Shown here one piece after another: positions 1-9,535 of a stretch of DNA of 45,515 nucleotides; position 1 is the stretch's first letter; every line of letters begins with the position of its first letter. The notes under the pieces were generated by a model that ran no database searches, had not been told where the DNA came from, and saw only the letters and a program-made list of their open reading frames with translations. Source of the stretch: an uncultured Sphingomonadales bacterium (GTDB lineage: Bacteria > Pseudomonadota > Alphaproteobacteria > Sphingomonadales > Sphingomonadaceae); the NCBI GenBank assembly GCA_903839675.1, contig CAIMDB010000021.1, forward strand, positions 1 to 45,515, read 5' to 3'. Made by a program: the position numbers and the translations under genes.

Positions 1-438
1 CACCTGACCCATCCAGTCCGCATCGCGGCGGGCGAGATAGTCATTGACGGTGATGACGTGGACGCCCTTGCCGGGCAGCGCGTTCAAATAGGTCGCAGCG
101 GTCGCGACCAGCGTCTTGCCCTCACCCGTGCGCATTTCGGCAATTTCACCGCGATGAAGGGTGATGCCACCGATAAGCTGCACATCATAATGGCGCTGGC
201 CAAGCGTGCGGGTTGCGGCTTCCCGGACGGTCGCAAAGGCTTCCGGCAGGATGTCTTCCATGCTTTCACCTGCTTCCAAACGCGCGCGGAACAGGACGGT
301 CTGGTTCTTCAACTCCGCTTCGGTCATCGCCGACATTGTGGCTTCAAAGCCGTTGACCTTGTCGACGATCTTCTGGAGCGAACGGACATAACGGTCATTG
401 GAAGAGCCGAACACGGCTTTGGCGATCTTGCCGAACAT
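1..438 (-). CDS. secA: SecA preprotein translocase ATPase, N-terminal part (cut by window edge)
   Basis: SecA is the cytoplasmic motor ATPase that pushes unfolded precursors through SecYEG. Only the first 146 codons are visible. The reverse strand translates from ATG at 438 as [19 protein letters not shown] and continues through the SecA nucleotide-binding domain. The signature [20 protein letters not shown] contains the Walker A loop (GEGKT), followed by [18 protein letters not shown], a hallmark of the family. The frame is open to base 1, so the gene continues outside the window. The initial [16 protein letters not shown] is typical of alphaproteobacterial SecA and supports the start. Upstream on the same strand are a small secreted protein and a TonB-C protein. 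Identification is near certain. Confidence 0.97.
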   Translation of the reverse strand, partial: MFGKIAKAVFGSSNDRYVRSLQKIVDKVNGFEATMSAMTEAELKNQTVLFRARLEAGESMEDILPEAFATVREAATRTLGQRHYDVQLIGGITLHRGEIAEMRTGEGKTLVATAATYLNALPGKGVHVITVNDYLARRDADWMGQV

Positions 439-521
439 ATGGAAATCCTTGAATTATTGGGCGCGCACTGCAGGCGCGCAGAGATGCAGACGGGGGCAGG
501 CAGCGATACGCCGCCCAGTCG

Positions 522-785
522 CTATTCGAGCGGCCGGTCCGTCAGTTCGCTGGAAACAGCGGAGGCGACAGGCATCTGTGCGGCCGTCGGGATGGAAACA
601 GGCTGCGGCCGGACCATCTGGACCGGAAGCATCGCCGCATGGGCGGAGACTGTTACAGATTGCGCGGAAGTTGAGGCGGTTTGCGAGGCGCTGGAGACGG
701 CCACCGGCTCTGCCATAGCAAGGCCCCCCGCTTGCGCAGGGGAAAAGCCGACCACCAGGGCCAAGAGGTACAGAAACAGCCGCAT
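522..785 (-). CDS. Small secreted Ala/Ser-rich hypothetical protein
   Basis: An 88-residue product from ATG at 785. The N-terminus MRLFLYLLALVVGFSPAQAGG is a clear Sec signal peptide with an AQA-type cleavage site. The remainder is rich in Ala, Ser, Val and Pro, with no recognisable domain and no cysteine. A longer frame from 833 adds 16 residues, but these would bury the signal peptide, so the internal ATG is preferred. The ribosome binding site is weak. The gene lies just upstream of secA in the same direction, 83 bp away, and might share its transcript. Function unknown; low-complexity composition means it could be an over-prediction. Confidence 0.5.
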   Translation of the reverse strand: MRLFLYLLALVVGFSPAQAGGLAMAEPVAVSSASQTASTSAQSVTVSAHAAMLPVQMVRPQPVSIPTAAQMPVASAVSSELTDRPLE

Positions 786-864
786 CAATTCAGTCCAAGG
801 GGCGATATAGGGAGCGAGAGCGCCGCCGTCCACCCGTTGAGCACGTCAATAACGCGGCAAGCCT

Positions 865-1284
865 TCAAAAGCGTGAACCGGAAGATGCGTTGTCTTCGGC
901 AAGGTCTTCCGATGGCGGCGCGCTTTCCGGCATCACCCAAGCCACGGGCTGCACCGCCTGCACCTCAATCGCCTGGCCCTTCGCATCCAAAGCGGGGTCA
1001 AAAACAAACCGCGCCGTCACAAGCGCGCAACTGTGCGTATCCAGCAGCACAAAACCACTGCTCTTCAGAATACGGCAGTTTGAAACGCGGCCATCGGCGC
1101 CAATGGTGATGAGCGTCCGCGTCGTGCCTTGCATTTCAGCCCGCAGCGCAAGTGGCGGATAATCATCGGCTGTGATGGTACCGGCCCGGAGCGCAAGCGG
1201 GCGGGACAGATCGCTTGCCAGCGCGGGAGACGCCCAAAGCATCGCTGCACCAACACCTGCAACAGCCAAAATCTGCAAATTCAA
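865..1284 (-). CDS. Periplasmic TonB C-terminal-domain protein
   Basis: A 139-residue protein with a signal peptide (hydrophobic stretch to about residue 24, cleavage after ASPALA). It is followed by a single TonB-C-like domain of the energy-transducer family: the segment GADGRVSNCRILKSSGF, then LDTHSCALVTARFVFDPALD, matches the conserved core of that family. There is no N-terminal membrane anchor or proline-rich spacer, so it is not a complete TonB. It is better described as a free periplasmic TonB-C protein, a type common in sphingomonads. The likely start is TTG at 1284, because a good ribosome binding site (GGAGG) sits five bases upstream and no ATG precedes the signal peptide. The role is unknown. 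Confidence 0.72.
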   Translation of the reverse strand: MNLQILAVAGVGAAMLWASPALASDLSRPLALRAGTITADDYPPLALRAEMQGTTRTLITIGADGRVSNCRILKSSGFVLLDTHSCALVTARFVFDPALDAKGQAIEVQAVQPVAWVMPESAPPSEDLAEDNASSGSRF

Positions 1285-1376
1285 CTCTACCTCCGGGTAG
1301 AAGGACGATGGAAACCCAAGAACGCTAGGCGAAGCACATGTTGAATGGCAAGCGCAGCCTGTTTAGGAGCATCGCC

Positions 1377-2603
1377 ATGAGCACCGCCATCTCCCCCCTC
1401 GCGTCGCCCTTTCCCGCATTGCCGCAGATTGCCGGTGTTACGCCGCGTGTCGCGCGGGCGCAGTATAAGACTTGGGATCGGTGCGACCTGACCTTCATCT
1501 CCTTCAATGCCGGCACGGCCGTTGCGGGCGTGACGACGCAGAGCAAATGCCCCTCGCCTGAGGTGGAATGGTGCCGCGCGCATCTCGCCGCCGGGCAGGC
1601 GCGCGGGCTGGTCGTCAGCGCAGGCAATGCCAACGCCTTTACCGGGCATAAGGGCCGGGCGGCGGTGGAAGCCGTCACCGCGAAGGCTGCCGCGCATCTC
1701 GGTTGTGCGCCATCAGACGTCTTTGTATCTGCCACGGGCGTGATCGGCGTACCGCTCCCCATCGACAAAGCAGAAGCAGGCCTAGAAGCTGCTTTTACCG
1801 CCGACACGTGCAGCTGGGCCGATGTGGCCGCCGCCATTTCCACCACCGATACCTTCCCCAAGGGCGCGATGACCCAGGCTGTCATTGGCGACAAGACAGT
1901 CACGCTGGTCGGTGTCATCAAAGGCTCCGGCATGATCGCGCCCGACATGGCGACGATGCTCGGCTATATCTTCACCGATGCAGCAATTGACGCGACCGTG
2001 CTGCAAGCGATGCTGTCCGCCGCGAACAAGTCGACCTTCTCCTGCATCACTGTCGATAGCGACACGTCAACGTCCGATACAGTTCTCGCCTTTGCGACGG
2101 GCAAAGCGGGCAATGCGCCTGTCACATCGATGGACGCGGCCGGTGCCGATGCGTTCCACGCAGCGTTGACTGACCTCTGCCGCCAGCTCTCGCACCTCGT
2201 CGTGCGCGATGGCGAAGGCGCGACCAAGTTTATTGAGATCACGGTCGACGGCGCCGTCTCGAACGAGAGCGCACACCGCATCGCGCTCAGCATCGCCAAT
2301 TCGCCGCTGGTGAAGACCGCCATTGCGGGCGAAGACGCCAATTGGGGTCGCGTCGTCATGGCCGTCGGCAAGGCCGGAGAGCCCGCCGAGCGCGATCTGC
2401 TCGCCATCCGCTTTGGCGCAATGCAGGTCGCCGAAAAGGGTCTACCGGTTGAAGGCTATGACGAAGCGCCGGTCGCCGCACACCTGAAGGGCCACGACAT
2501 CACCATCGGCGTCGATATCGGTCTGGGCGATGGCCGCGCGACCGTTTGGACGTGTGACCTGACGCACGGTTACATCAGCATCAACGCCGACTACCGGAGC
2601 TGA
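1377..2603 (+). CDS. argJ: Bifunctional glutamate N-acetyltransferase / amino-acid acetyltransferase ArgJ
   Basis: ArgJ transfers the acetyl group of N-acetylornithine to glutamate (and can use acetyl-CoA), closing the cyclic arginine pathway in the cytoplasm. The 408-residue product has the expected family length. The self-cleavage motif is visible as IKGSGMIAPDMATML, with Thr193 as the predicted nucleophile; ArgJ is made as one chain and cut there into alpha and beta subunits. Other conserved blocks are SAGNANAFTG near residue 85, SATGVIGVPLP near residue 120 and ANWGRVVMAVGKAG. ATG at 1377 is chosen over an in-frame start at 1338 because AGGAG lies eight bases upstream. The gene is divergent from the TonB-C gene and is followed by a repeat element. 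Confidence 0.96.
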   Translation: MSTAISPLASPFPALPQIAGVTPRVARAQYKTWDRCDLTFISFNAGTAVAGVTTQSKCPSPEVEWCRAHLAAGQARGLVVSAGNANAFTGHKGRAAVEAVTAKAAAHLGCAPSDVFVSATGVIGVPLPIDKAEAGLEAAFTADTCSWADVAAAISTTDTFPKGAMTQAVIGDKTVTLVGVIKGSGMIAPDMATMLGYIFTDAAIDATVLQAMLSAANKSTFSCITVDSDTSTSDTVLAFATGKAGNAPVTSMDAAGADAFHAALTDLCRQLSHLVVRDGEGATKFIEITVDGAVSNESAHRIALSIANSPLVKTAIAGEDANWGRVVMAVGKAGEPAERDLLAIRFGAMQVAEKGLPVEGYDEAPVAAHLKGHDITIGVDIGLGDGRATVWTCDLTHGYISINADYRS

Positions 2604-2626
2604 CGCACCGCCGCCTCACTCCCCAC

Positions 2627-2736
2627 CCGTCATCCTGAACTTGTTTCAGGATCCATTGACATCAAGGGACCCGGACCGCGCGCCACAATTTCGGGCAGCA
2701 GTGTTCATGGATGCTGAAACAAGTTCAGCATGACGG
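2627..2736. repeat. Inverted-repeat intergenic element (REP-like)
   Basis: Two 33-bp arms face each other. The left arm starts CCGTCATCCTGAAC (2627-2659). The right arm (2704-2736) is its reverse complement with about four mismatches. They are separated by 44 bp. The arms are long enough to form a cruciform or a large RNA hairpin. This sequence is familiar as a dispersed intergenic repeat in sphingomonad genomes (from memory, not searched). It sits between convergent argJ and trxA, a normal place for such elements, and could also help end both transcripts. Confidence 0.85.
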
Positions 2737-2743
2737 AAATGGA

Positions 2744-2768
2744 AAGGGCGGAGCCAAGCCCCGCCCTT
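2744..2768 (-). terminator. Probable terminator of the divL-trxA operon
   Basis: An 8-bp perfect stem (AAGGGCGG paired with CCGCCCTT) with a 9-base loop lies 26 bases past the trxA stop. Read on the minus strand it is followed by a T-rich stretch (TCCATTTCC), consistent with a weak intrinsic terminator. Confidence 0.6.
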
Positions 2769-2793
2769 CAATTCGAATGTCCGTTAAACCGGC

Positions 2794-3114
2794 TTAGATT
2801 TCCGATTCAATCCAACCCTTGAGCGCGGACTTTGGCGCGGCACCCACCTTGGTTGCGGCAGGGGCGCCGTTCTTGAACAGGATCATCGTCGGAATGCCGC
2901 GGACGCCATATTTGCCGGGCGCGTCGGGGTTTTCGTCGATGTTGATCTTGGCGATGGTCACCTTGCCGGCGAGTTCGTCAGAGATTTCCTCAAGGCTTGG
3001 GCCGATCATCTTGCACGGGCCGCACCATTCCGCCCAGAAATCGACAAGGACGGGGCCGTCTGCGTTGAGGACGTCGTCGGCAAAGCTGGCATCGGTGATG
3101 GACTTGGTGGCCAT
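2794..3114 (-). CDS. trxA: Thioredoxin
   Basis: A 106-residue cytoplasmic thioredoxin that reduces protein disulfides. The active site WCGPC is at residues 30-34 within [18 protein letters not shown], and the cis-proline motif [11 protein letters not shown] follows. Length and all landmark motifs match TrxA, with no signal peptide. AAGGAG lies ten bases before the ATG. It is the last gene of the divL-tsaE-amgK-murU-addB-addA series, 77 bp after addA, so it may be co-transcribed or have its own promoter. Thioredoxin next to the AddAB genes is an arrangement I recall from other alphaproteobacteria. Confidence 0.96.
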   Translation of the reverse strand: MATKSITDASFADDVLNADGPVLVDFWAEWCGPCKMIGPSLEEISDELAGKVTIAKINIDENPDAPGKYGVRGIPTMILFKNGAPAATKVGAAPKSALKGWIESEI

Positions 3115-3191
3115 GGAAATTAACTCCTTTGTTCGCGACCTAATCTAGGCAGCGCGCCTGTCAATCTCAACGGCGCGGGCGCGAAGAAAAT

Positions 3192-6100
3192 CTATGGGGC
3201 GATATGGCCCGGCCTCCACGCTGCCAGCGTCTCTGCCGACAGGGTGATGAGCTTTGGCCCAGAGGTGTAGAGCAACGCCGCCTGCACCGTCCGGCCGGGG
3301 AAAATGCCTTCCAGCACCGCCGCATAAGCCGCCATCTGCGCCTTGTGATAAGTGGGGACCGCCGCTTCATCGCCCGGCACACGGCGGCCCGTCTTGTAAT
3401 CGACCACCGTCACCTGCGTGTCTGTAACGATCAACCGATCAACGGTGCCTGCAATCACTTGCCCCTCCACAACACCGGCGAGCGGCGCTTCGGCAAGGGC
3501 ATCTTGGGCAAAGACAGACGCAAGATCGGGGTGCTCGATCACCGCCAACGCCGACGTGATCAGCGCTTCTGCATCGTCCACCAGTTGCGCCGAAAGCCAG
3601 CGGCGGGCAGCAGCAACGCGATCCTCCGGGCGGACGGCGGGGAGCCGTTCAAACAAGGCGTGGAGAATGCGACCCCGTTCAGCAGCGGCGCGCATTGCCG
3701 GGTCCGGCGGCGGGCTTGATGCGGCATCCTCGACACCCAGCGCCGACGGGGCGAGCGGACGCGGCGGGCGCGCTTCTTCAGGCGCCGGAAGCGTCGCCCA
3801 ATCGGGGATGGGGTCTGCCCAGCGTTCGGAGTCATCATCCTTGCCGCTGTCTTTGCTGCGCTTGCCCTTGCGGAACAGCGTCAGCGTGCCGTCTTCGCTG
3901 TGCGCTGTTTCGTCCAGCCGGAGCATCCCCGCGGCGACCTTATGGTGCCAACTCTTCTCGCTGGGCCCCTTTTCCTGCTGGCTCGGCTTCAGCGCGCCGC
4001 CGACGTAAAGATGCTCTTCCGCCCGCGTCATCGCGACGTAGAGCAGACGCCAATGCTCCTGATCTTCGCGCTCATCCTGCGCCTTGGCAGACGCGGCAAG
4101 CGAGCCAAACAGCTCATCCTTTTTCGGCCGGAACAACGGCAGGGTCACCAGATCATCCTCCGCCACCCAATCGAGACCAGATTTGGGCTTTTTGGAGGGG
4201 TCGGCGGTCGCATCGGCCAGCACGACGATGGGGGCCTGCAATCCCTTGGACCCGTGCACGGTCATCACCCGCACCGCATTCACCCGCTTGGAAGCGTCGC
4301 GCTTAATGTCGACTTCCCCCCGGCAGAACCAATCGAGGAACAGTTGGAGCGACGGCGTATTGGTGCCCTCAAACTTGAGTGTCTCGTTCAGCAGCTCCTC
4401 AATCGGGTCGCGCGCTTCTTCCCCCAGTCGCGCGAGCATCTTGCCGCGCCCGCCGATGGGGCCGGAAAGAATAGCTTCGAGAAAATCATAAGGCGTCGTC
4501 CGGTCGGCCATCGACAGCAATTCGCGCAGGACAAACAGCGCCTCCTCCGGCTGTGTGGCGCGCAGATACTGCCACAAACCAACCTTGCGGCCATGCGCGC
4601 GGGCGAACAGTTCTTCCTGCGACCAGCCGATCAGTGGCGAGACGAGCAGCGCAGCCAGCGACAGATCATCCTCCGGCTGGAGGACAAAGCGGATGCACGC
4701 CATCAGATCCTGCACGGCAATCGGCGCATCCAGCCGCAGCCGGTCCACCCCCGCGACAGGTACCTTTTCCTCGTACAGCCGCGAGACGATGAGCCGCGCC
4801 AGCTCGCTCCGGCTGCGCAGCAGGATCATCACATCGCCGGGTTCGGCGTTGCGCCCTTCCTTGTCGAGGAATATCCCGCCGCTCGTCCAGTGCTTGACCT
4901 GCTTAGCCAGAGCGGAGGCCCAGCGGAGTTCAGCGGGCGCCATCCAGCCTTCTTCATCCCCGCCATCGCTCTCGTCGGCTTCGGGATCGTCCGGCGTTGC
5001 CGTGAAGGGCGGCATAAGCTGGACAAAGCCGGAGTGCTCACAGGCCTTTTCATGGGCAAGGTGCGCCCGCAGAGGCTCAGGCAAGCCCAGCGCCGCCTCA
5101 CCCACTTCGGCCATCACCTTGTCGACAACATCAAGGATCGGCTGGCTGGAGCGGAAGGATTGGTCAATGGCAGGCGTTTCAAAGTCCAGCCCGATGGCCT
5201 CAACCGAGTCCCGAAAATGCGTGCCCGCCTTGCCGAATTCCTCTGGGTTCGTGCCCTGAAAACTGAAGATCGCCTGCTTGAAATCCCCCACCGCAAAGAC
5301 GGTCCGCACCTTGTCGGCCTTGGCCCCTTCGCCTGCGAAGAACTCTTCGGACAGCGCCTTGACGATATCCCACTGGTCCGAATTTGTGTCCTGCGCTTCA
5401 TCGACAAGGATGTGATCAATCGACTGATCGAGCTTGAAGCGGATCCAATCTCCAATTTCAGGCTTTTTGAGCAGCTTGAGCGTCGCGCGGATCATGTCGT
5501 TGAAATCGACGACGCCTGCCGCGCGCTTTGCATCGCCATAGACGCGGGCATACTCCTGCCCAAGTTCGAGGGCGGCGGCGATGGCCGGGGCAACCTTCAA
5601 GGCCTGTTTCATATCGAGAAGTTTGAGGAGCCAAGCATCGAGCGCCTCGACGGCAGGGCGGTATCCGGCGTCGTCCGGCATAGCCGCACGGTAACCGCCT
5701 GTGCTGGTTCGCCAAGCCAAGCGGAGGGTTGCCAGCGTTTCGATACGCCCTAGCGCTCCGGCCTTCAACCAGTCGGTAATGATGCCACTCGACTTTACGC
5801 CATCGGCCCTTGGCGCTCCTGCCTTGGTCTTCCACGCCGCATTGGCATCCCGGACAAAGGTCAGCTGGATCGTATCGCAAATGCCGTCCGAACAGGCCGC
5901 CTGAAGCCAGCCCTGAATGTCATCAATACCGCCCGACAGCAGGCGGCGCGCCATCGACAAGAAATCCCCGCTCCCCAGCGCCTCCATTGCCTCCGGCGCC
6001 TGTGCACAACGGTCGAGCAGTTTGCGGGTCGCGTCTTCGCCGATCTGACGGGCGAGCAACTGCAGACGGTCAATCGTGCCTAGCCGCCCTTCTTTTTCCG

Positions 6101-6617
6101 CAGTTGCCACCAACGTGCTGAGCGCCTGCCGCTTCAGCTGCATTTCCTCACGCCCCTCAACCGGGCGGAAGCCGACGGTGAGGCCAGCTTCGGCGGGGAA
6201 GGCAGCCAGCACTGTCTGCGCAAAGCTGTGGATCGTCTGAATGCGCAGGCCACCGCCGCGCGCATCGAGCACCTTTGCGAACAATTGGCGCGCGTCGGCC
6301 TGCCGGTTGTCCATGTGCGGCTCACCCAGCGCGAAGAGCTCTTTCGTCAGGTCCGCCTCTGGCAGAGTCACCCAGGCGCCCAGCCGTTCGTGAATACGGT
6401 CCGCCATTTCGGCGGCGCCCGCCTTAGTGAAGGTCAGGCACAGGATCGATTCCGGGTTCGCATCATTGAGCAGCAGACGCAGCACCCGCGCCGTCAATAC
6501 TTGCGTTTTGCCCGCCCCGGCGGAAGCCTTCAGCCAGACCTGTCCATCCGGGCGCGAGGCCTGCGCCTGACTGCCTTCGAGAATAGGAAAATATTTGAAC
6601 TTCTTAGGCTTTGGCAT
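3192..6617 (-). CDS. addA: Double-strand break repair helicase-nuclease AddA
   Basis: AddA is the UvrD-like helicase and nuclease subunit of AddAB, the RecBCD counterpart in alphaproteobacteria. It unwinds and trims DNA ends for RecA-dependent repair. Motifs in order: Walker A ASAGAGKT near residues 32-38, LTFTKAGAAEMADRI, Walker B LVDEAQDTNSDQWD, FAVGDFKQAIFSFQG, MTVHGSKGLQAPIVVLAD, LLYVAMTRAEEHLY. The C-terminal PD-(D/E)XK nuclease follows, with the VVDYKTGR motif. The full length (1141 residues) fits. The chosen ATG at 6617 shares its A with the addB stop (TGATG), implying translational coupling; an in-frame start at 6635 would add six residues. No damage is seen. Confidence 0.94.
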   Translation of the reverse strand: MPKPKKFKYFPILEGSQAQASRPDGQVWLKASAGAGKTQVLTARVLRLLLNDANPESILCLTFTKAGAAEMADRIHERLGAWVTLPEADLTKELFALGEPHMDNRQADARQLFAKVLDARGGGLRIQTIHSFAQTVLAAFPAEAGLTVGFRPVEGREEMQLKRQALSTLVATAEKEGRLGTIDRLQLLARQIGEDATRKLLDRCAQAPEAMEALGSGDFLSMARRLLSGGIDDIQGWLQAACSDGICDTIQLTFVRDANAAWKTKAGAPRADGVKSSGIITDWLKAGALGRIETLATLRLAWRTSTGGYRAAMPDDAGYRPAVEALDAWLLKLLDMKQALKVAPAIAAALELGQEYARVYGDAKRAAGVVDFNDMIRATLKLLKKPEIGDWIRFKLDQSIDHILVDEAQDTNSDQWDIVKALSEEFFAGEGAKADKVRTVFAVGDFKQAIFSFQGTNPEEFGKAGTHFRDSVEAIGLDFETPAIDQSFRSSQPILDVVDKVMAEVGEAALGLPEPLRAHLAHEKACEHSGFVQLMPPFTATPDDPEADESDGGDEEGWMAPAELRWASALAKQVKHWTSGGIFLDKEGRNAEPGDVMILLRSRSELARLIVSRLYEEKVPVAGVDRLRLDAPIAVQDLMACIRFVLQPEDDLSLAALLVSPLIGWSQEELFARAHGRKVGLWQYLRATQPEEALFVLRELLSMADRTTPYDFLEAILSGPIGGRGKMLARLGEEARDPIEELLNETLKFEGTNTPSLQLFLDWFCRGEVDIKRDASKRVNAVRVMTVHGSKGLQAPIVVLADATADPSKKPKSGLDWVAEDDLVTLPLFRPKKDELFGSLAASAKAQDEREDQEHWRLLYVAMTRAEEHLYVGGALKPSQQEKGPSEKSWHHKVAAGMLRLDETAHSEDGTLTLFRKGKRSKDSGKDDDSERWADPIPDWATLPAPEEARPPRPLAPSALGVEDAASSPPPDPAMRAAAERGRILHALFERLPAVRPEDRVAAARRWLSAQLVDDAEALITSALAVIEHPDLASVFAQDALAEAPLAGVVEGQVIAGTVDRLIVTDTQVTVVDYKTGRRVPGDEAAVPTYHKAQMAAYAAVLEGIFPGRTVQAALLYTSGPKLITLSAETLAAWRPGHIAP

Positions 6618-9535
6618 CAGTCGCGGCCCTGCCATTCTTCAAGGCGCATCAGCTGATCAAACTCTCCATAGGCCAGATCAGGATGGAGCTTGGCCTCAAA
6701 GGGTTCCTCGCCGGTCAGCCAGCGGGCGGCGTGCTTTTTGAACGCCTTCAAAATTTCCTCGACGAATTCATCCGCGGCAATTTTGTTGGCACCGTCCCCC
6801 GTCGGCGTTTCCATCTTGCCGAAATCATCCTTGCCCTTCTGGAAGGTCCAATATTCAAAGGCTTCGGCGGGCAAGGCATCGATATCCTTGAAACTGCCCT
6901 GCTCTGCCATGTGGCCCAGCAGCCCCAACTGGACCGCAAGCCCGGCTTTGACCTGCTTCCCGCTCGGCGCTTTGCCGGTCTTATAATCGATGATCGCAAC
7001 CCCGCCGGGGGTCCGGTCAATCCGGTCGACCCGGCCGGTCACGGTCACACCCGCAATCTCTACGCGGCCATCGACTTCAGCGGCGAAAGGATCCCGCCCC
7101 TCGGCCCTGTTCTTCTCGACACGGTCCTCAATCCACTGCGCGGTCGCCACCAGCCGCGGCAGCCAAAGCGTGCGGGTCACAGCGTTGACCGCATCCCCAT
7201 CCAGCGCATGGCGCATCCGCTGCACGAGCGCGCCTTGCGCATAGCCATCCTCTTTCGCCCAATCTTCGAGCACCTTGTGGATGACGGACCCCTTCCAGGA
7301 TGGCCCCGGCTCTTCATCGACATTGTCGAGCGATTTCAGCTTCAGGATCGCCTTGGCGTAAAAGGAATAGGGGTCGGCCGCGAGGCGGTCGACATCAGTG
7401 ACGGAAATCCGGCGCGGGCGGGCAGCGAGCGGCACCTCTACAGCCGGGCGCTTGGCGCGGTCGGGTTGCCCTGCATGCCCATCGAGCGCGCGGGCAAGGA
7501 GATCGACGCGCAGGTTAGGCTCAGCCAGATGGCCTGCCATCGTCTCCAGCCGCAGCCAGAAGCGCGAAGCGTTGGTCGGCCCGCTTGTGTCGCGTTGCGC
7601 ACGCGTCAACAGCACATTGGGAGCGCCCAAGGCCCCTGCCAGATCATGCGCGGACAGACCGATGCGGCGCTCCAGACTGGGCAGGCCCAACGACCGGCGC
7701 ACGGCAGGGGCCAGCCAAGGGTCAGGTGATGGCAAAGCGGGCCAGATGCCTTCGTTCAACCCGCCCAGAATCATTGTTTCCGCCGACTGGAGCTTGGCTT
7801 CGAGCAAGCCCCAGATGAAGACACGCGGATGCCCGCCACGCGCGGGGCGGCTGGTGGTCGCGTCGCACAACTGGCGGAGCAGGCGGGGCAGGGTCGCAGG
7901 GTCGACCGCCGTGGGGCCGTCGCCTGCATGCGCCTGAAGATCGGCGAACAGATCAGCGAGCGCGCGGCCTGCCTCACCCGACCAGATGGCATCGCCGCCC
8001 AATGTCTGGAGGGCGGTGCGCAGGGTTTCCAGCAGGGTCGGGAAGGTTGGATTGGCGCGGAACACGGCCTGCACCGGTTCCAGCAGCGGCGCCACATCCC
8101 GCCACCAGGGAAGGGCGGCGTTGCGGACATCGCCTTCATATTTGTCCGGCGTTTCAAGAAGCGCGGTGATGCCGTGCAGCCCCTTGCCGGGGCGCGGACC
8201 GCGCAAGGCCCGATCCAGCCGCCGCGCACCATCCAGCCAATCGAGCCGTTCCATCCCGCCACTGACCAGCGGATGCTTCAGCAGAGCCAGCAGCGACACC
8301 GGTGCAAAGTCGTCCGCCGCCGCCGTCGCCAAGGTCAGTAGCAGCATGCCCGGCGGGGTGGTCGACAGCGGCACACCGGCGGAGTCATCCGCGTTGATCT
8401 TCCAGCGTTTGAGATGCGCCGAAACACGGCGGGCCAGTGCGCGGTCTGGCGTCATCAGGGCAACCGTGCCGGGACGATCCAGCGCCTCACGGATGGCGAG
8501 CGCGATGGCCTGCGCTTCATCCGCCGGGGTCGGCACCTCAATGGCCTTTACGCCGGAAAGACGGCGGTCGGCGGCGGGCAGATCGACCCATTTATCGGTG
8601 AAGCGCGCAGGCGCCAGTGCATTGGAGATGGCACGCGATCGGGCGGGCGGTGCGTCGGCATCGCTGCCATGGCGCCACAGCTTCACCTCGGCGCGGGCGA
8701 CGCCCATCCGGTCCAGCATCTGCGCGAGGTGGAATTGCGGGTGCGTCTCAATGGGCAGCACATCCTCGCTGCCGGCAACAGCATCCCATTCGGCGTCGGG
8801 CATATGCTGGTCGAGCCCGGCGAGGACGACCTTGCCGTTTACCAGCCGCGCGACACGGCGCAGCAGCTCCGCGACAGCAGGGGCACCGGTACTGACGCCA
8901 GCCGCGACAACAAAGCCGGGCGGCGGCTCCCGTCCCCAGCGTTCTTCGACGCGGTGGAGCAAGCGGTTGCGCCGGTCCGCGAGATCAATGACGCCTCGCT
9001 TCGCCAGTTCCTCCGGCCATTGGCTGAGGACGAGCTTCAGGAGCTCGAGTGCGTCGTCCCAATGCCCTGAGAGGCCTTCCGCAAGATCGAGCGTCGTCAA
9101 GTCGTGCAGCGACTTCTCCTCGACGAGCAACTGATCCTGCACCCGGCCCAATTCGCCCGCCAAGCGCATCGCCTCTGCCGCATCCATCGCGCGCTGGTCC
9201 TGCAAAAGCCGCGCAAAGATGAGCTGACGGCGCAGCGGATCAATGGCGGGCGGCAGCGGCTCTTCAGCGAGCGGATCAAGCGCGGGGCCGGTGCGGTCAT
9301 CGAGTTCGGGATCACCGATGGGCACGAGGCGCGGCATGAGCAGCCCGCCTTCGGCCCGCCGGACAAAGGCATCGCTGATCGCTTGGCCCGCACGGTTGTT
9401 CGGCACGAGAATGATGCCCCGGGCGAGCGCCATCCGGTCAGCGCCGTGAAGCGAAAGCAGGCCCGTGACGAGCGCATCGGCAAAGGCCCGGTGGGGCGGG
9501 ATGGTGTAGACGGCGGGCTCGCGGCGATCAGCCAT
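6617..9535 (-). CDS. addB: Double-strand break repair protein AddB
   Basis: Partner of AddA in the end-resection complex. The 972-residue protein starts like alphaproteobacterial AddB (YTIPPHRAFADALVTGLL). It keeps a helicase-like fold, but the ATP loop is degenerate, as usual in alphaproteobacterial AddB. A second PD-(D/E)XK nuclease domain at the C-terminus shows GRVDRIDRTPGGVAIIDYKTGKA, with the catalytic D and K in IIDYKTGK. Its ATG overlaps the murU stop by eight bases and its stop overlaps the addA start, so the two subunits are translationally coupled and probably made in equal amounts. Confidence 0.93.
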   Translation of the reverse strand: MADRREPAVYTIPPHRAFADALVTGLLSLHGADRMALARGIILVPNNRAGQAISDAFVRRAEGGLLMPRLVPIGDPELDDRTGPALDPLAEEPLPPAIDPLRRQLIFARLLQDQRAMDAAEAMRLAGELGRVQDQLLVEEKSLHDLTTLDLAEGLSGHWDDALELLKLVLSQWPEELAKRGVIDLADRRNRLLHRVEERWGREPPPGFVVAAGVSTGAPAVAELLRRVARLVNGKVVLAGLDQHMPDAEWDAVAGSEDVLPIETHPQFHLAQMLDRMGVARAEVKLWRHGSDADAPPARSRAISNALAPARFTDKWVDLPAADRRLSGVKAIEVPTPADEAQAIALAIREALDRPGTVALMTPDRALARRVSAHLKRWKINADDSAGVPLSTTPPGMLLLTLATAAADDFAPVSLLALLKHPLVSGGMERLDWLDGARRLDRALRGPRPGKGLHGITALLETPDKYEGDVRNAALPWWRDVAPLLEPVQAVFRANPTFPTLLETLRTALQTLGGDAIWSGEAGRALADLFADLQAHAGDGPTAVDPATLPRLLRQLCDATTSRPARGGHPRVFIWGLLEAKLQSAETMILGGLNEGIWPALPSPDPWLAPAVRRSLGLPSLERRIGLSAHDLAGALGAPNVLLTRAQRDTSGPTNASRFWLRLETMAGHLAEPNLRVDLLARALDGHAGQPDRAKRPAVEVPLAARPRRISVTDVDRLAADPYSFYAKAILKLKSLDNVDEEPGPSWKGSVIHKVLEDWAKEDGYAQGALVQRMRHALDGDAVNAVTRTLWLPRLVATAQWIEDRVEKNRAEGRDPFAAEVDGRVEIAGVTVTGRVDRIDRTPGGVAIIDYKTGKAPSGKQVKAGLAVQLGLLGHMAEQGSFKDIDALPAEAFEYWTFQKGKDDFGKMETPTGDGANKIAADEFVEEILKAFKKHAARWLTGEEPFEAKLHPDLAYGEFDQLMRLEEWQGRD

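Noticed and set aside
3900-5753. 617-codon plus-strand frame opposite addA
   Set aside because: Long antisense frames are expected opposite high-GC genes; the peptide is Arg/His-rich and lacks domains, whereas addA shows all helicase motifs.
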